Assembly (NCBI RefSeq): GCF_000971255.1
Contig: NZ_BBMC01000004.1
Coordinates: forward strand, 62,001-126,000
Reading direction: 5' to 3'
DNA: 64,000 nt
Origin: Demequina rhizosphaerae
GTDB taxonomy: Bacteria; Actinomycetota; Actinomycetes; Actinomycetales; Demequinaceae
Shown here in pieces: positions 26,324 to 34,810 of this stretch. The notes under the pieces were generated by a model. The model did no database searches. It was not told the DNA's origin and saw only the letters and a program-made list of their open reading frames with translations. A program made the position numbers and the translations under genes. Each line of letters begins with the position of its first letter. Position 1 is the first letter of the stretch.

Positions 26324-26733
26324 TCGTTCTCCTCCTCGAAGACCGCCTGCTCGTCCAGCGGGGTCGGGGGCCGGTCGCCGAGCCACCAGCCCAGCGCGGC
26401 GCCCGCGACCGCGCCCGCGATCGTCGCGAGCAGCACCGCGGCGCTCTCCGCGGTGGAGGTGCCCGCCGACCACTCGAGGACCGCGATCGAGGAGAACGTG
26501 GTGAAGCCGCCGAGGAGGCCGGGGCCGACCGCGGGGAACAGGTGCCACGGCCCGTGCGCCTGGGTGCGCGCGACGGCCCACCCCAGCGCGAGCGAGCCGA
26601 CGACGTTGATGAGGAGCAGGTCCCACGGCACGGGGCCGGAGGTGTCGGGGAGCGCCTCCCCGAGGACGATGCGCAGCGCGCCGCCGAGCGAGCCGCCGAC
26701 CAGGACGAGGCCGAGCTGCGCGGCCCGCGTCAC
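26320..26733 (-). CDS. crcB: CrcB/Fluc fluoride channel subunit (second copy)
   Basis: A 137-residue paralogue of the next gene with the same four-helix layout: GGSLGGALRIVLGE, the pore Asn in INVVGSLALG and GGFTTFSSIAVLEW. It ends in an acidic tail (DEQAVFEEENE). The start GTG at 26733 overlaps the upstream SRPBCC stop and the end overlaps the downstream crcB start, so all three genes are translationally coupled. The two copies differ in tail length and charge, as expected for opposite membrane orientations. Confidence 0.9.
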   Translation of the reverse strand: MTRAAQLGLVLVGGSLGGALRIVLGEALPDTSGPVPWDLLLINVVGSLALGWAVARTQAHGPWHLFPAVGPGLLGGFTTFSSIAVLEWSAGTSTAESAAVLLATIAGAVAGAALGWWLGDRPPTPLDEQAVFEEENE

Positions 26734-27224
26734 CGGGCCAGCCAGGCGTCCGCGGCCTCGAGCTGCGCGGTGAGGGCCCGCTGCACGGCGTCCGCGACGG
26801 CCCTCTCGATCATCGCGCCGACGACGGGCACGTGGGCCGTGACGTCGCCCGCGGCGAGGAAGTCGGTCGCGTCGCCGTCGGGGGTGAGGCCGATCGCCCC
26901 TGCCACGTGGCCCGGCGCGCCGGCGATCTCGACGGCGAACGTGCCGACCCGGTCGTCGGCGCCCTCGGGCGGCTCCCACACCTCGGTGTAGGTGACGGAG
27001 AGCTCGCGGCCGAGGAAGGCGCGCATCTCGGACGGGATCGAGGTGGTCGGCACGTCGGCGCGCAGCATGACCGCGTACGAGCCGTCCTCGCGCTCGTCGA
27101 CGTCGACGTCCTGCGCCTCGGTGCCCATCGCCGCCGCGCGGGCATGGCCGAAGCCGACGTCGGTCAGCATCGCCCACACGTCCGCGAGCGGGGCGTCGAA
27201 GCGATGCGCATGCGTGATCTTCAC
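26730..27224 (-). CDS. DUF2505 / SRPBCC-fold protein
   Basis: A 164-residue protein of the START/SRPBCC-like DUF2505 family, a helix-grip fold that binds hydrophobic ligands. It begins MKITHAHRFDAPLADVWAMLTD, the normal opening, and has a long C-terminal helix (MIERAVADAVQRALTAQL). Ligand and role are unknown. The start is a GTG at 27224 behind a G-rich leader, with a minus-strand TAGCCT box about 20 bases further up. It is the first gene of an operon with two crcB genes. Its promoter region overlaps that of the divergent pdtaS. Confidence 0.8.
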   Translation of the reverse strand: MKITHAHRFDAPLADVWAMLTDVGFGHARAAAMGTEAQDVDVDEREDGSYAVMLRADVPTTSIPSEMRAFLGRELSVTYTEVWEPPEGADDRVGTFAVEIAGAPGHVAGAIGLTPDGDATDFLAAGDVTAHVPVVGAMIERAVADAVQRALTAQLEAADAWLAR

Positions 27225-27270
27225 CGGTGGAACCCCCTGGGCTCAGGCTATCGTGCCCGCGAGACGGCTC

Positions 27271-27276
27271 TAGGCT
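27271..27276 (+). promoter_or_regulatory. -10 box TAGGCT, leaderless pdtaS
   Basis: TAGGCT ends seven bases before the GTG at 27284. Confidence 0.5.
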
Positions 27277-27283
27277 TGTCCTC

Positions 27284-28747
27284 GTGGCAACACTGCGCGA
27301 CACCATCGAGGAGCACGGCCCCATCACGGATGCGGAGGCCGAGTGGCTCGGCCTGCTCGTCTCCGACTGGCAGATCATCGCGGACCTCTCGTTCGCGGAC
27401 CTGGTCCTGTGGCGGCAGGAGGGCGAGGGGTTCGTGGCGGTGGCCCAGTGCCGCCCCTCGACCGGCCCCACCGTCCACCTCGACGACGTCGTCGGCACCC
27501 GCGCGCCGGAGGGCCGCGTCGCGCACCTGAGCCGCGCGCTCGAGGAGGGCGCGATCGTCGGCTCGCGCGAGCCGCGCTGGGACGAGACGTACGCGGTGCG
27601 CGAGGACGCGCTGCCCGTGGTGCTGAACGGCCGCGCGATCGCCGTGATGACGCGCGAGGTGTCGCAGGCCGTGTCGCGCTCGTCGAGCCGCCTCGAGCTC
27701 AACTACAAGGGCGCCGCCGACGACTTGCTGCGCATGGTCACCCGCGGCGAGTTCCCGGTGCACACCTCGATCACCGGCCCGCGCCGCGGGGCGCCGCGCG
27801 TGGGCGACGGCGTGCTGCGGCTCGACGCGGTGGGTCACGTCACCTACGCGTCGCCGAACGCGCTGTCCTGCTTCCATCGCCTCGGCGTGCACGGCTCGCT
27901 CATGAACAAGTCGCTGCCGCGCGTGACGAGCGAGCTGCTCGAGGACCAGGGCGTCGTCGACGAGACGCTCGCGATGGTGGTCGCCGGCCGCGCCGCGTGG
28001 CGCACGGACCTCGAGGCCAACGGCGCCGCGCTTTCGCTGCGCGCCATCCCCGTGGCGGAGCACGGCGCGCGCGTGGGCGCGGTGCTGCTGTGCCGCGACG
28101 TGTCGGACCTGCGCCGTCGCGAGCGCGAGCTCGTCACCAAGGACGCGACGATCCGCGAGATCCACCACCGCGTGAAGAACAACCTCCAGACGGTCGCGGC
28201 GCTGCTGCGCCTGCAGTCGCGCCGTGTCGAGGCGCCCGAGGCCAAGGAGGCGCTAGCCGAGGCGATGCGCCGCGTCGCGACGATCGCGCTCGTGCACGAG
28301 ACGCTGTCGGGCACGCTCGACGAGCTCGTCAACTTCGACGAGCTGGTGTCGCGGTCGATCCGGATGGCCGCGGAGGTCGCGTCGCCGGACACCCAGGTGC
28401 GCATCGTCAACACGGGCGAGTTCGGGCTCATCCCCGCGCAGTACGCGTCGTCGCTCGCGCTCGTCATCACCGAGCTCGTCACCAACGCGGTCGAGCACGG
28501 TTTCGCGGGGCGCGCGCAGGGCACCATCACGGTCGCCGCGGACCGCGACGGCCGTCGCCTCCACGCCACGGTCTCGGACGACGGCGTCGGCATCGCGGCC
28601 GAGCCGTCGGGCCTGGGCTCCCAGATCGTCCGCACGCTCGTCCAGAACGAGCTGTCCGGCTCGATCGAGTGGACCAACGTCGAGCACGGCTCGGTGGTCG
28701 ACCTGCGCGCGAGCGTCGAGGAGCGCGTGTCGGATCCGCGCCTGTAG
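27284..28747 (+). CDS. pdtaS: PdtaS-type sensor histidine kinase
   Basis: A 487-residue soluble sensor kinase with a GAF domain (about 10-145), a PAS domain (about 180-285), a HisKA_2 dimerisation helix with the phospho-acceptor in EIHHRVKNNLQ (H294 or H295) and a HATPase (ELVTNAVEHGF, DDGVGI). There are no membrane segments. PdtaS partners the antiterminator response regulator PdtaR, which is not in this window. In M. tuberculosis PdtaS (Rv3220c) also neighbours whiB1. The start is a GTG preceded by a leaderless-type -10 box. A 19-bp hairpin separates it from whiB1. Confidence 0.9.
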   Translation: MATLRDTIEEHGPITDAEAEWLGLLVSDWQIIADLSFADLVLWRQEGEGFVAVAQCRPSTGPTVHLDDVVGTRAPEGRVAHLSRALEEGAIVGSREPRWDETYAVREDALPVVLNGRAIAVMTREVSQAVSRSSSRLELNYKGAADDLLRMVTRGEFPVHTSITGPRRGAPRVGDGVLRLDAVGHVTYASPNALSCFHRLGVHGSLMNKSLPRVTSELLEDQGVVDETLAMVVAGRAAWRTDLEANGAALSLRAIPVAEHGARVGAVLLCRDVSDLRRRERELVTKDATIREIHHRVKNNLQTVAALLRLQSRRVEAPEAKEALAEAMRRVATIALVHETLSGTLDELVNFDELVSRSIRMAAEVASPDTQVRIVNTGEFGLIPAQYASSLALVITELVTNAVEHGFAGRAQGTITVAADRDGRRLHATVSDDGVGIAAEPSGLGSQIVRTLVQNELSGSIEWTNVEHGSVVDLRASVEERVSDPRL

Positions 28748-28765
28748 GCGCACCGCCCGGGTACA

Positions 28766-28806
28766 GCACGAGGCCCCGTCCGGCATCGCCGGACGGGGCC
28801 TCGTGC
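28766..28806. terminator. 19-bp bidirectional terminator, pdtaS/whiB1
   Basis: Perfect 19-bp stem with a 3-nt loop between the convergent pdtaS and whiB1 stops. Arms start GCACGAGGCC and end GGCCTCGTGC. Confidence 0.9.
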
Positions 28807-28829
28807 GTGGCGGCGGTGCCGCCGGAGGG

Positions 28830-29084
28830 CTACTTGGCGGCGCGACGGGCGCGGGCCGCGCGACGCTTGAGCGAGCGGCGCTCGTCCTCGGACAGGCCGC
28901 CCCACACGCCGGAGTCCTGGTTGTGCTCCATCGCCCACTGCAGGCACGTGTCGCGCACATCGCAGCGCTGGCACACGGACTTGGCCTTCTCGATCTGGAC
29001 GAGGGCCGGGCCCGTGTTGCCGACGGGGAAGAACAGCTCCGGGTCATCGACTTCGAGGCAGGCAGCGTTGGTGCGCCAATCCAT
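28830..29084 (-). CDS. whiB1: WhiB1 iron-sulfur transcription factor
   Basis: An 84-residue Wbl protein. It has the four cluster cysteines C9, C38, C41 and C47 (NAAC, CQRC, TCLQW), the GVWGG turn and a basic tail (RRSLKRRAARARR) that contacts DNA. The sequence from MDWRTNAACLEVDDPELFFP matches WhiB1, an essential nitric-oxide-sensitive [4Fe-4S] regulator that binds the principal sigma factor. The start at 29084 has AAGGAG upstream. The frame extends to 29186 but without family similarity. A CRP-like palindrome lies 134 bp upstream. Confidence 0.95.
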   Translation of the reverse strand: MDWRTNAACLEVDDPELFFPVGNTGPALVQIEKAKSVCQRCDVRDTCLQWAMEHNQDSGVWGGLSEDERRSLKRRAARARRAAK

Positions 29085-29217
29085 GGGATCTCCTTGGTGC
29101 TCGGGGGGTAGCATGGCGCGACGGAGCCCATGGATCTCAAGGGGGTTCGTCGCACCGTTACGTTTCGACTTCGTTAAGGTTCGCACAAGTAACGAACATG
29201 TTTCAAGAGTTGTTTCC

Positions 29218-29233
29218 TGTGGGTTCTCTCACA
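29218..29233. promoter_or_regulatory. CRP-like palindrome between whiB1 and divergent gene
   Basis: TGTGGGTTCTCTCACA fits TGTG-N8-CACA, the core consensus of CRP/FNR proteins. M. tuberculosis whiB1 is controlled by a CRP protein, which makes the location meaningful. Confidence 0.4.
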
Positions 29234-29251
29234 AGGTCGGGAGGGGGCCCC

Positions 29252-29662
29252 GTGGAGGAGGACCGCAAGCGACGGAGGTCCCGGTCGGATGCGAGTCCGC
29301 ACGGCAGGATGACCCGCCTCGCCGCGATCGGCGTCGGGCTCGAGGCGCTCGGCATGGCGGTCGCCGCCGTCGCCTACGCGATCCACGCGACCGCGCTGCC
29401 GGAGCCGGCCTTCGCCGTGGGGCTCGCGGCCTTCTTCGGCCTCACCGCCGCGGGCCTGATCATGGTCGCGCGCGCGCTCGACCGCGGCGCGCGCTGGGCC
29501 GTGTCCGCCGCGCTCACCTGGCAGGCGCTCCAGACGCTCGCCGGCATCAACCTCACCGGCATCCGCCCCGCGCTCGGCGTCCCGGTCGCGATCCTCGGCG
29601 TCGTGGTCGGCGTCGCCGTGCTCGTCGCGGGACGTCCCGCGCTGCGCCCCTCAGAGGACTGA
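29252..29662 (+). CDS. small four-helix membrane protein
   Basis: A 136-residue protein that I do not recognise. After a highly basic N-terminus (EEDRKRRRSRSD) come four predicted membrane segments (LAAIGVGLEALGMAVAAVAY, FAVGLAAFFGLTAAGLIMVA, a weaker third with ALTWQALQTLAG, and VAILGVVVGVAVLVAG). I choose the GTG at 29252 for its GGGAGGGG ribosome site; an ATG at 29198 is possible. It is divergent from whiB1 and its last 12 bases overlap the end of the convergent FHA-FtsK gene. Confidence 0.7.
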   Translation: MEEDRKRRRSRSDASPHGRMTRLAAIGVGLEALGMAVAAVAYAIHATALPEPAFAVGLAAFFGLTAAGLIMVARALDRGARWAVSAALTWQALQTLAGINLTGIRPALGVPVAILGVVVGVAVLVAGRPALRPSED

Positions 29663-32527
29663 CGGGCCCGCCGGCCCGCGCAGCTGCGCGGCCTCGTAGG
29701 CGCCGTCGCGTCCGACGAGCACCCGTCCCGGCGGGGGAGCCTGCTCCGCGAGCCCCGGAGGGGCGACGATCCCGAGCTCGCGCAGCCGCGCCGGCGTGGG
29801 ATCGACGACGAGCACGATGCCGGGTGCGGGCGGCAGCCGCTCCGTCGCCTGCGCCGCGACCCCCGCGGCCGCGGCCGCCCGCAGCGCGCGGTCCCGCGCG
29901 GGTCCCGGGGACCCCACCACGACGACCCCGGTGGGCGGCAGCACGAGCGGCCGCGCCTCGTCGCCCGCCACGCCGACCGCGCCGGCGGGGAGGTCCGCGG
30001 GGCAGGCGAGCGCGCGCACGAGCACGCGGCCCTCGACGCGTCCGACCGGCACGATGCGGCACTCGCCCGCCCCGCCGGGCCGCACCGCGACCCCGCGTCC
30101 GGGCTCCGGCTCGAGCCCCGCGAGCGGCGGCGGCACGCCCCACAGCGCCTGCTCGACGCGATCGAGACCGCCCAGCACGATCGTCATGCCCGCGCGCGTG
30201 GCCCAGCGCGTCCCCCAGCCGGGCCCGCACGCGAGCGCGACGGGCACGAGCCGCGCGACCTCCTCGAGTGCCTGCGCGGCGCCGCGCACGAGCGGCTCGA
30301 GGGCCGCGCACGCGACCTCCGCGTCGTCGACGAGCAGCGCCGACGGCCGCGCCGCCGGCACCAGTGCGAGCGTGCGTGCCGCCTCCCGCGGGTCGGCCGG
30401 CAGCCGCACGACGCCCGGCATCGCCGCCGCGACCGCGTCGAGCGTCGCCGACCGGCCCGACCCGCGCGGCCCCACGACGACGAGCGGACCCGCGCGCGGC
30501 TCCCACGCGAGCGGGACGCGGGAGCGCCGCTCCGGCAGGTCGACCCAGCCGAGCGCGCCCGCGGGGACCGCGCCCGCGGGAGGGTCGGGCGCGAGCCACA
30601 GCGGCGGCGCCGCGTCGGACCGTCCCCACCGCGCGGCCGCCGCGCGCGCGAGCGGACGCGACGGCGGCAGGGGCGACCCGAGGAGCCGCACCGGCGGGCG
30701 CGGGTCCGCGAGCGGCAGCGCCGCCTGCATCGTCGTCCGACCGTGGGGAGAGACCACGACCGCGCGTCCCGGCGCCGTGGCGGGCAGGGCCGCGGCCGCC
30801 GCGTCCCCGAGCAGGTCGTGGGACTCGGCGGGCGTGGCCGCGCGCAGCGCGATCACCGTGGACACGTTGGCCCGGATCGCGGGGCTCACGGCGCCGGCCG
30901 GGCGCTGCGTCGCGAGCACGAGGTGCATCCCGAGGGCGCGGCCCTGCGCGGCGAGGCGCGCGAGCTCCGGCAGGAACCCCGGATCGAGCGCCCCGAGCTC
31001 CTGGAACTCGTCGACCACCACGAGGAGCCGCGCGGGAGCCGCGTCGGGGGCGCCTGCCTCCCACGCGCCCCACGACGGCACGCCCGCGGCGGCCAGCGCG
31101 CGCTTGCGCTCGCGCAGCTCGTGGGCGAGGCCCAGCAGCGCCCGCCGCGCGGACGACGGGTCCAGGTCGGTGAGCAGCCCGCGCACGTGCGGGAGGGAGG
31201 CGCAGCCGCCCAGCCCGGCGCCGCCCTTGAGGTCGACGAGCGCGACGCCCAGGTCGGCGGGATCGTGCGCGTGCGCGAGCCCCGCGACGAGAGTCTCGAG
31301 CAACGCGGACTTGCCGGAGCCCGTCGTGCCGGCCACGAGCAGGTGAGGGCCGTCCCCGTCGAGGTCGAGCTCGACCGGGCCGTCGGCGTCGAGGCCCACG
31401 CATGCGACGAGCCGGCGCGTGCGGCGGGGCGCAGGCACGGGAGGTGGCAGGTCGGCCCACCGCAGCGCCGTCGGGAGCTGCGCGGGCCGGCGCGAGGCGA
31501 GCGCCCGCGCCAGGCGGTCCGCCGTGGGCTCCGCGATCGCGGCGACCCGCCACGGCACGGTGCGGCCGTCGCGCCCCACGGCGCCGGCGTCCGCGTCGAG
31601 GACCGTCGCCGCCTCCGAGGGCGGCGGGTCTCCGGGCGGCACCAGCCGGACGTCGCCGTCCTGCAGGGCGCCGTCGAGCCAGCGCATCCAGTCCTCCCGC
31701 AGCGGGCCCGGCACCGCCGCGCCGCGGGCCAGCGCGACCGCCCGGACCACGCCCCGCGCACGCGCGGGCGGACCCACGACCGCGATCGGCAGGGGCAGCG
31801 CGCCGAGCGCCTCGAGCCCGACCGGCGAGGTTCCGTGCCGGGCGCGCCGGCGGCGCACGAGCGAGGCCGCCGCGACGGCGAGCGGCGCGGCCGCCATCGC
31901 CGCCGCGATCGCCCACCGCCCGGTCGCGGCCCCGATCGCGACGGCGCCGGCAGCGGCGCCCGCGAGACCCGCGAGCAGTGCGACGGGACGGGGCGACGGC
32001 GGCGCGGGGGCGGCCGCCGCATCGTCCCTGCCCGCGGGATCCACCCACCGCAGCGCGGTGCCTCCCGCCATGAGCAGGTCGTCCGGGCGAAGGCGCCGTC
32101 GGAGGCGCCCCACGCGGCGGGCCCGGCCGTCGCGCAGCCGGGCGGTGCCGTTGCGCGAGCCGAGGTCGCGAACCCGCCCCGCCGGGTCGAGCCCGAGGTG
32201 TCGGCGGCTGAGGGCGGGGTCGGCGATCGGCGCGCCGCCCGCGCGCCCGATGACGATCTCGGCGCCGGTGGCCTCGACGACCGCGCCCGCGTCGGGGCCC
32301 GCGACGATCCGCAGGTGCGGCCCCGCGGGCGGCAGCGACGGCGGGCCGGGCGCGGAGCCGAGCACCGCGCCCTCGACGAGCGGGGGACGGCCGGCGCGGT
32401 GCGCGCCGTCGAGCCGCGTGCCCCCGCACCACACCGCGGCCGGGGCGCGCGCCGCGGCGAGCATCGCCTCGAGCGGCACGCCCGGGTCCACCTCGACGTC
32501 GCCCGCCCCCTCGATCGTCACGATCAC
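29651..32527 (-). CDS. orphan FHA-FtsK/SpoIIIE ATPase (EccC-like)
   Basis: A 958-residue protein. An N-terminal ubiquitin-like stretch is followed by an FHA phosphothreonine-binding domain at about 75-160 (IGRAGG...SRRH...GSRNGT), two membrane segments at about 181-225, then FtsK/EccC-type ATPase modules. The first has an intact Walker A GTTGSGKS (400-407) and LLVVVDEFQEL. The second has GPRGSGRS with Lys replaced by Arg, and a third (GSPGPARD) is more degenerate. This resembles the motor of type VII secretion, but no WXG100, EccB, EccD or mycosin gene is nearby. The FHA-membrane linker carries a 10-mer copy (32018-32027). The start is a GTG at 32527. Confidence 0.82.
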   Translation of the reverse strand: MIVTIEGAGDVEVDPGVPLEAMLAAARAPAAVWCGGTRLDGAHRAGRPPLVEGAVLGSAPGPPSLPPAGPHLRIVAGPDAGAVVEATGAEIVIGRAGGAPIADPALSRRHLGLDPAGRVRDLGSRNGTARLRDGRARRVGRLRRRLRPDDLLMAGGTALRWVDPAGRDDAAAAPAPPSPRPVALLAGLAGAAAGAVAIGAATGRWAIAAAMAAAPLAVAAASLVRRRRARHGTSPVGLEALGALPLPIAVVGPPARARGVVRAVALARGAAVPGPLREDWMRWLDGALQDGDVRLVPPGDPPPSEAATVLDADAGAVGRDGRTVPWRVAAIAEPTADRLARALASRRPAQLPTALRWADLPPPVPAPRRTRRLVACVGLDADGPVELDLDGDGPHLLVAGTTGSGKSALLETLVAGLAHAHDPADLGVALVDLKGGAGLGGCASLPHVRGLLTDLDPSSARRALLGLAHELRERKRALAAAGVPSWGAWEAGAPDAAPARLLVVVDEFQELGALDPGFLPELARLAAQGRALGMHLVLATQRPAGAVSPAIRANVSTVIALRAATPAESHDLLGDAAAAALPATAPGRAVVVSPHGRTTMQAALPLADPRPPVRLLGSPLPPSRPLARAAAARWGRSDAAPPLWLAPDPPAGAVPAGALGWVDLPERRSRVPLAWEPRAGPLVVVGPRGSGRSATLDAVAAAMPGVVRLPADPREAARTLALVPAARPSALLVDDAEVACAALEPLVRGAAQALEEVARLVPVALACGPGWGTRWATRAGMTIVLGGLDRVEQALWGVPPPLAGLEPEPGRGVAVRPGGAGECRIVPVGRVEGRVLVRALACPADLPAGAVGVAGDEARPLVLPPTGVVVVGSPGPARDRALRAAAAAGVAAQATERLPPAPGIVLVVDPTPARLRELGIVAPPGLAEQAPPPGRVLVGRDGAYEAAQLRGPAGPSVL

Positions 32528-32599
32528 CCGGCCATCGCATCGCGGAGCCGGGCGCGGCCGCCAGCGCCGGCGGCGCGGCGGTGGACGGATGGAGGTCCG

Positions 32600-34717
32600 T
32601 CAGGGGTTGGTGACCTCGGCTCGCGCGGTGGGTGAGACGGGCTCGAGCGTGCCGTCCTCGGCCACGAGGCCCGCGTACCAGGAGTAGCGGCGGTCGAAGT
32701 AGGTGCGCGGGATGCCCTGGAGCTCGTAGCTCGCCTGGCGCACCGTCGACTGGAGCACGACCGCGGGCTCCTCGGCCCACTCGAACCACTCGGGGTTGCG
32801 GGTGAGCACGACGGGCGCGGTGTCCCACGCCTCCGCCATCGCCGCCACCTGCTCCGGCTCGGTCTCGGCGAGCACCAGCACGGTCGGCTCGTCGCACATC
32901 ACGCGCAGCGAGCCGAAATGCGAGGACGTGCCCGCGAGGATGATCGGGCGGTCGGGCGCGACCGCGCACAGCCCCTCGAGCTGCGCGTACGCGCCGCCCA
33001 TCTCGCGCACGAACACGGGCGTCGCGGCGGATACGGGGAGGTCGGAGCCGGGCGCGAGGGACACCCAGGTGGAGAGTGGCAGCACCACGAAGGCGCCCGC
33101 GGCGACGCGCCTGCCGGCGAGGCGCCACGCGGGCCGCAGCCGGTCGACGATCCACCAGGAGGCGACGGCCGCGGCGATCGCGAAGCCGGGCAGCGTCGCC
33201 GGCTCGAAGCGGCGGAAGGCCCACAGCTGGTCCGGCACGACCTCGGGGTTCCAGAAGTACAGCAGCGATGTCGGCAGCGTCGCGCCGAGCAGCAGCGCCC
33301 AGCCGGGGCGGCGGCGGATCATCCACGTGGTGGCCAGCCCGAACCCGACGATCCCCAGCAGGACCAGCGGCCACGTGAGGTAGTAGCTCACCCACGCGAC
33401 CGTGTGCTCCGCGTACGTGCGCGTCGGGTCGCTCTCGAGCCCCTGGGAGGCCTGGAACGACTCCACGACGGAGTTGGTGAAGCGGTCGACGCTGGTCTCG
33501 GTGCCGCGATGCGCGGTCATCCACAGCGGCCGCGACGCCAGGACGAGCAGCAGCCCTGACACGGCCGCGCCCGCGACCCGCGCGCCGCGCGCGCCGAGCC
33601 GGTCGCGCGCGCCCGTGGCGACGCGGTCCGCGCCGCCCAGCCACGCGAGCGCCCACAGCGCGAGCACGACGACGAGCGCGCCGTACCCGACCATGAGCGT
33701 GACGGCCTGGTCGGCGAGCCGGTCGGCGTAGCCCTCGCTCCACCGCCACAGCGCGGCGTAGCCGGCGTAGACCGCGACGGCCTGGAGCCCGAGGGCGGCC
33801 AGCGCGGCCCCGGCGCGACGCGGCCGCGGCCCCTCCACGAGGGCCAGCGCGAGCACCGTGGCGGCGATGAGGCCGGCGGCGAAGGCCGCCCCGTCGATGC
33901 GGATGAACGTGGTCGCGCCCGACGCCGCCGCGCCCAGGAGCAGTGCGCCGATGCGGCGGTCCTCCACGCCGCGCCACAGCCACAACGCCGCCGCGATCAC
34001 GAGCACGAGCGTGAGCGGCTCGGTGTACGCGGCGCGCGACAGGCCGATGTGCGAGACCGACAGCGCCACCGCCGCGGCGGGCGCGAGCGACGCGACCGGC
34101 CCGAGCATCCGCCGGGCCAGCACGTAGACCGCGAGGATGCCGACGGCGCCGACGAGCGTGTTCGCGACGAGCACGCCGCGGTCGCCACCGACCCACCCGC
34201 CGACCGCGATGAGCGCGGAGAGCATGCGCGCGCCCTGCGGCTGCACGGCGTCGCCGCGCAGGTTCCACGCCTGCGACGCGTCGGCCAGCACCGTGCCGTC
34301 GACGTCGGCGGCCTCGATCGCGCCGAGCGTCGGGATGTCGGAGTCGGGGTGGTCGACGAGCCACAGGCCGGCGAGGGAGAGGAAGCCCGGGTCGCGGACC
34401 ACGATGAGGTACTCGGCGTGCATGACCGCGTTGACCACGGCCCATCCGCCCGTGCCCGCGAGGGCGAGGAGGGCGCCGCGCCGGTCCGCGGCGGCGATCC
34501 GCGCGGGAGCGGGGACGATGCGCCAGGCCAGCGCGAGCCCGACGGCGGCGGTGGGCAGCACCGTCCAGGGCTCGTGCAGCCCCGCCGCCGCCCACAGGCC
34601 GGCGGCGAGCGCGAGCACCACGAGCGCGAGGACGATGCGCTCGGGAGCGGCCACGAGCGCCGCCGCCGCGCGCGTCGAGGTCTCGGCCGAGGCATGGCGG
34701 AGGGCGGGTCGCGTCAC
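32600..34717 (-). CDS. multispanning GT-C-like glycosyltransferase family protein
   Basis: A protein of about 705 residues with eleven or more membrane segments and a C-terminal extracytoplasmic domain of about 170 residues. The first loop after the initial helices carries acidic residues (RDPGFLSLAGLWLVDHPDSD), the usual place of catalytic Asp in GT-C/ArnT-type enzymes, so polyprenol-phosphate-sugar transfer to an envelope acceptor is plausible but not shown. I choose the GTG at 34717; a GTG at 34723 or a start at 34795 is possible. Two of the 10-mer copies lie in its first helices in an Arg-Ile-Val reading. It is divergent from the response regulator. Confidence 0.65.
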   Translation of the reverse strand: MTRPALRHASAETSTRAAAALVAAPERIVLALVVLALAAGLWAAAGLHEPWTVLPTAAVGLALAWRIVPAPARIAAADRRGALLALAGTGGWAVVNAVMHAEYLIVVRDPGFLSLAGLWLVDHPDSDIPTLGAIEAADVDGTVLADASQAWNLRGDAVQPQGARMLSALIAVGGWVGGDRGVLVANTLVGAVGILAVYVLARRMLGPVASLAPAAAVALSVSHIGLSRAAYTEPLTLVLVIAAALWLWRGVEDRRIGALLLGAAASGATTFIRIDGAAFAAGLIAATVLALALVEGPRPRRAGAALAALGLQAVAVYAGYAALWRWSEGYADRLADQAVTLMVGYGALVVVLALWALAWLGGADRVATGARDRLGARGARVAGAAVSGLLLVLASRPLWMTAHRGTETSVDRFTNSVVESFQASQGLESDPTRTYAEHTVAWVSYYLTWPLVLLGIVGFGLATTWMIRRRPGWALLLGATLPTSLLYFWNPEVVPDQLWAFRRFEPATLPGFAIAAAVASWWIVDRLRPAWRLAGRRVAAGAFVVLPLSTWVSLAPGSDLPVSAATPVFVREMGGAYAQLEGLCAVAPDRPIILAGTSSHFGSLRVMCDEPTVLVLAETEPEQVAAMAEAWDTAPVVLTRNPEWFEWAEEPAVVLQSTVRQASYELQGIPRTYFDRRYSWYAGLVAEDGTLEPVSPTARAEVTNP

Positions 34718-34776
34718 GGCCACCCAGCGTATCCGTGCCGCCGGGCGCCGCCCGCGGGCGCGGCCGGAGGCGGTCG

Positions 34777-34804
34777 TTGCAAACTCCGCCCGCACGGGTA
34801 CTGT
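34777..34804 (+). promoter_or_regulatory. promoter of response-regulator/kinase operon
   Basis: TTGCAA (34777-34782), a 16-bp spacer and TACTGT (34799-34804), which ends six bases before the ATG at 34811, giving a leaderless mRNA. The region around it is AT-richer than its surroundings. Confidence 0.65.
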
Positions 34805-34810
34805 AACTGC

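Noticed and set aside
26734..27283. fluoride riboswitch ahead of the crcB operon
   Set aside because: The operon leader is only a few tens of bases long and shows no matching structure.
29651..32527. a type VII secretion locus
   Set aside because: Only the EccC-like ATPase is present; none of the other components or substrates were found in the window.
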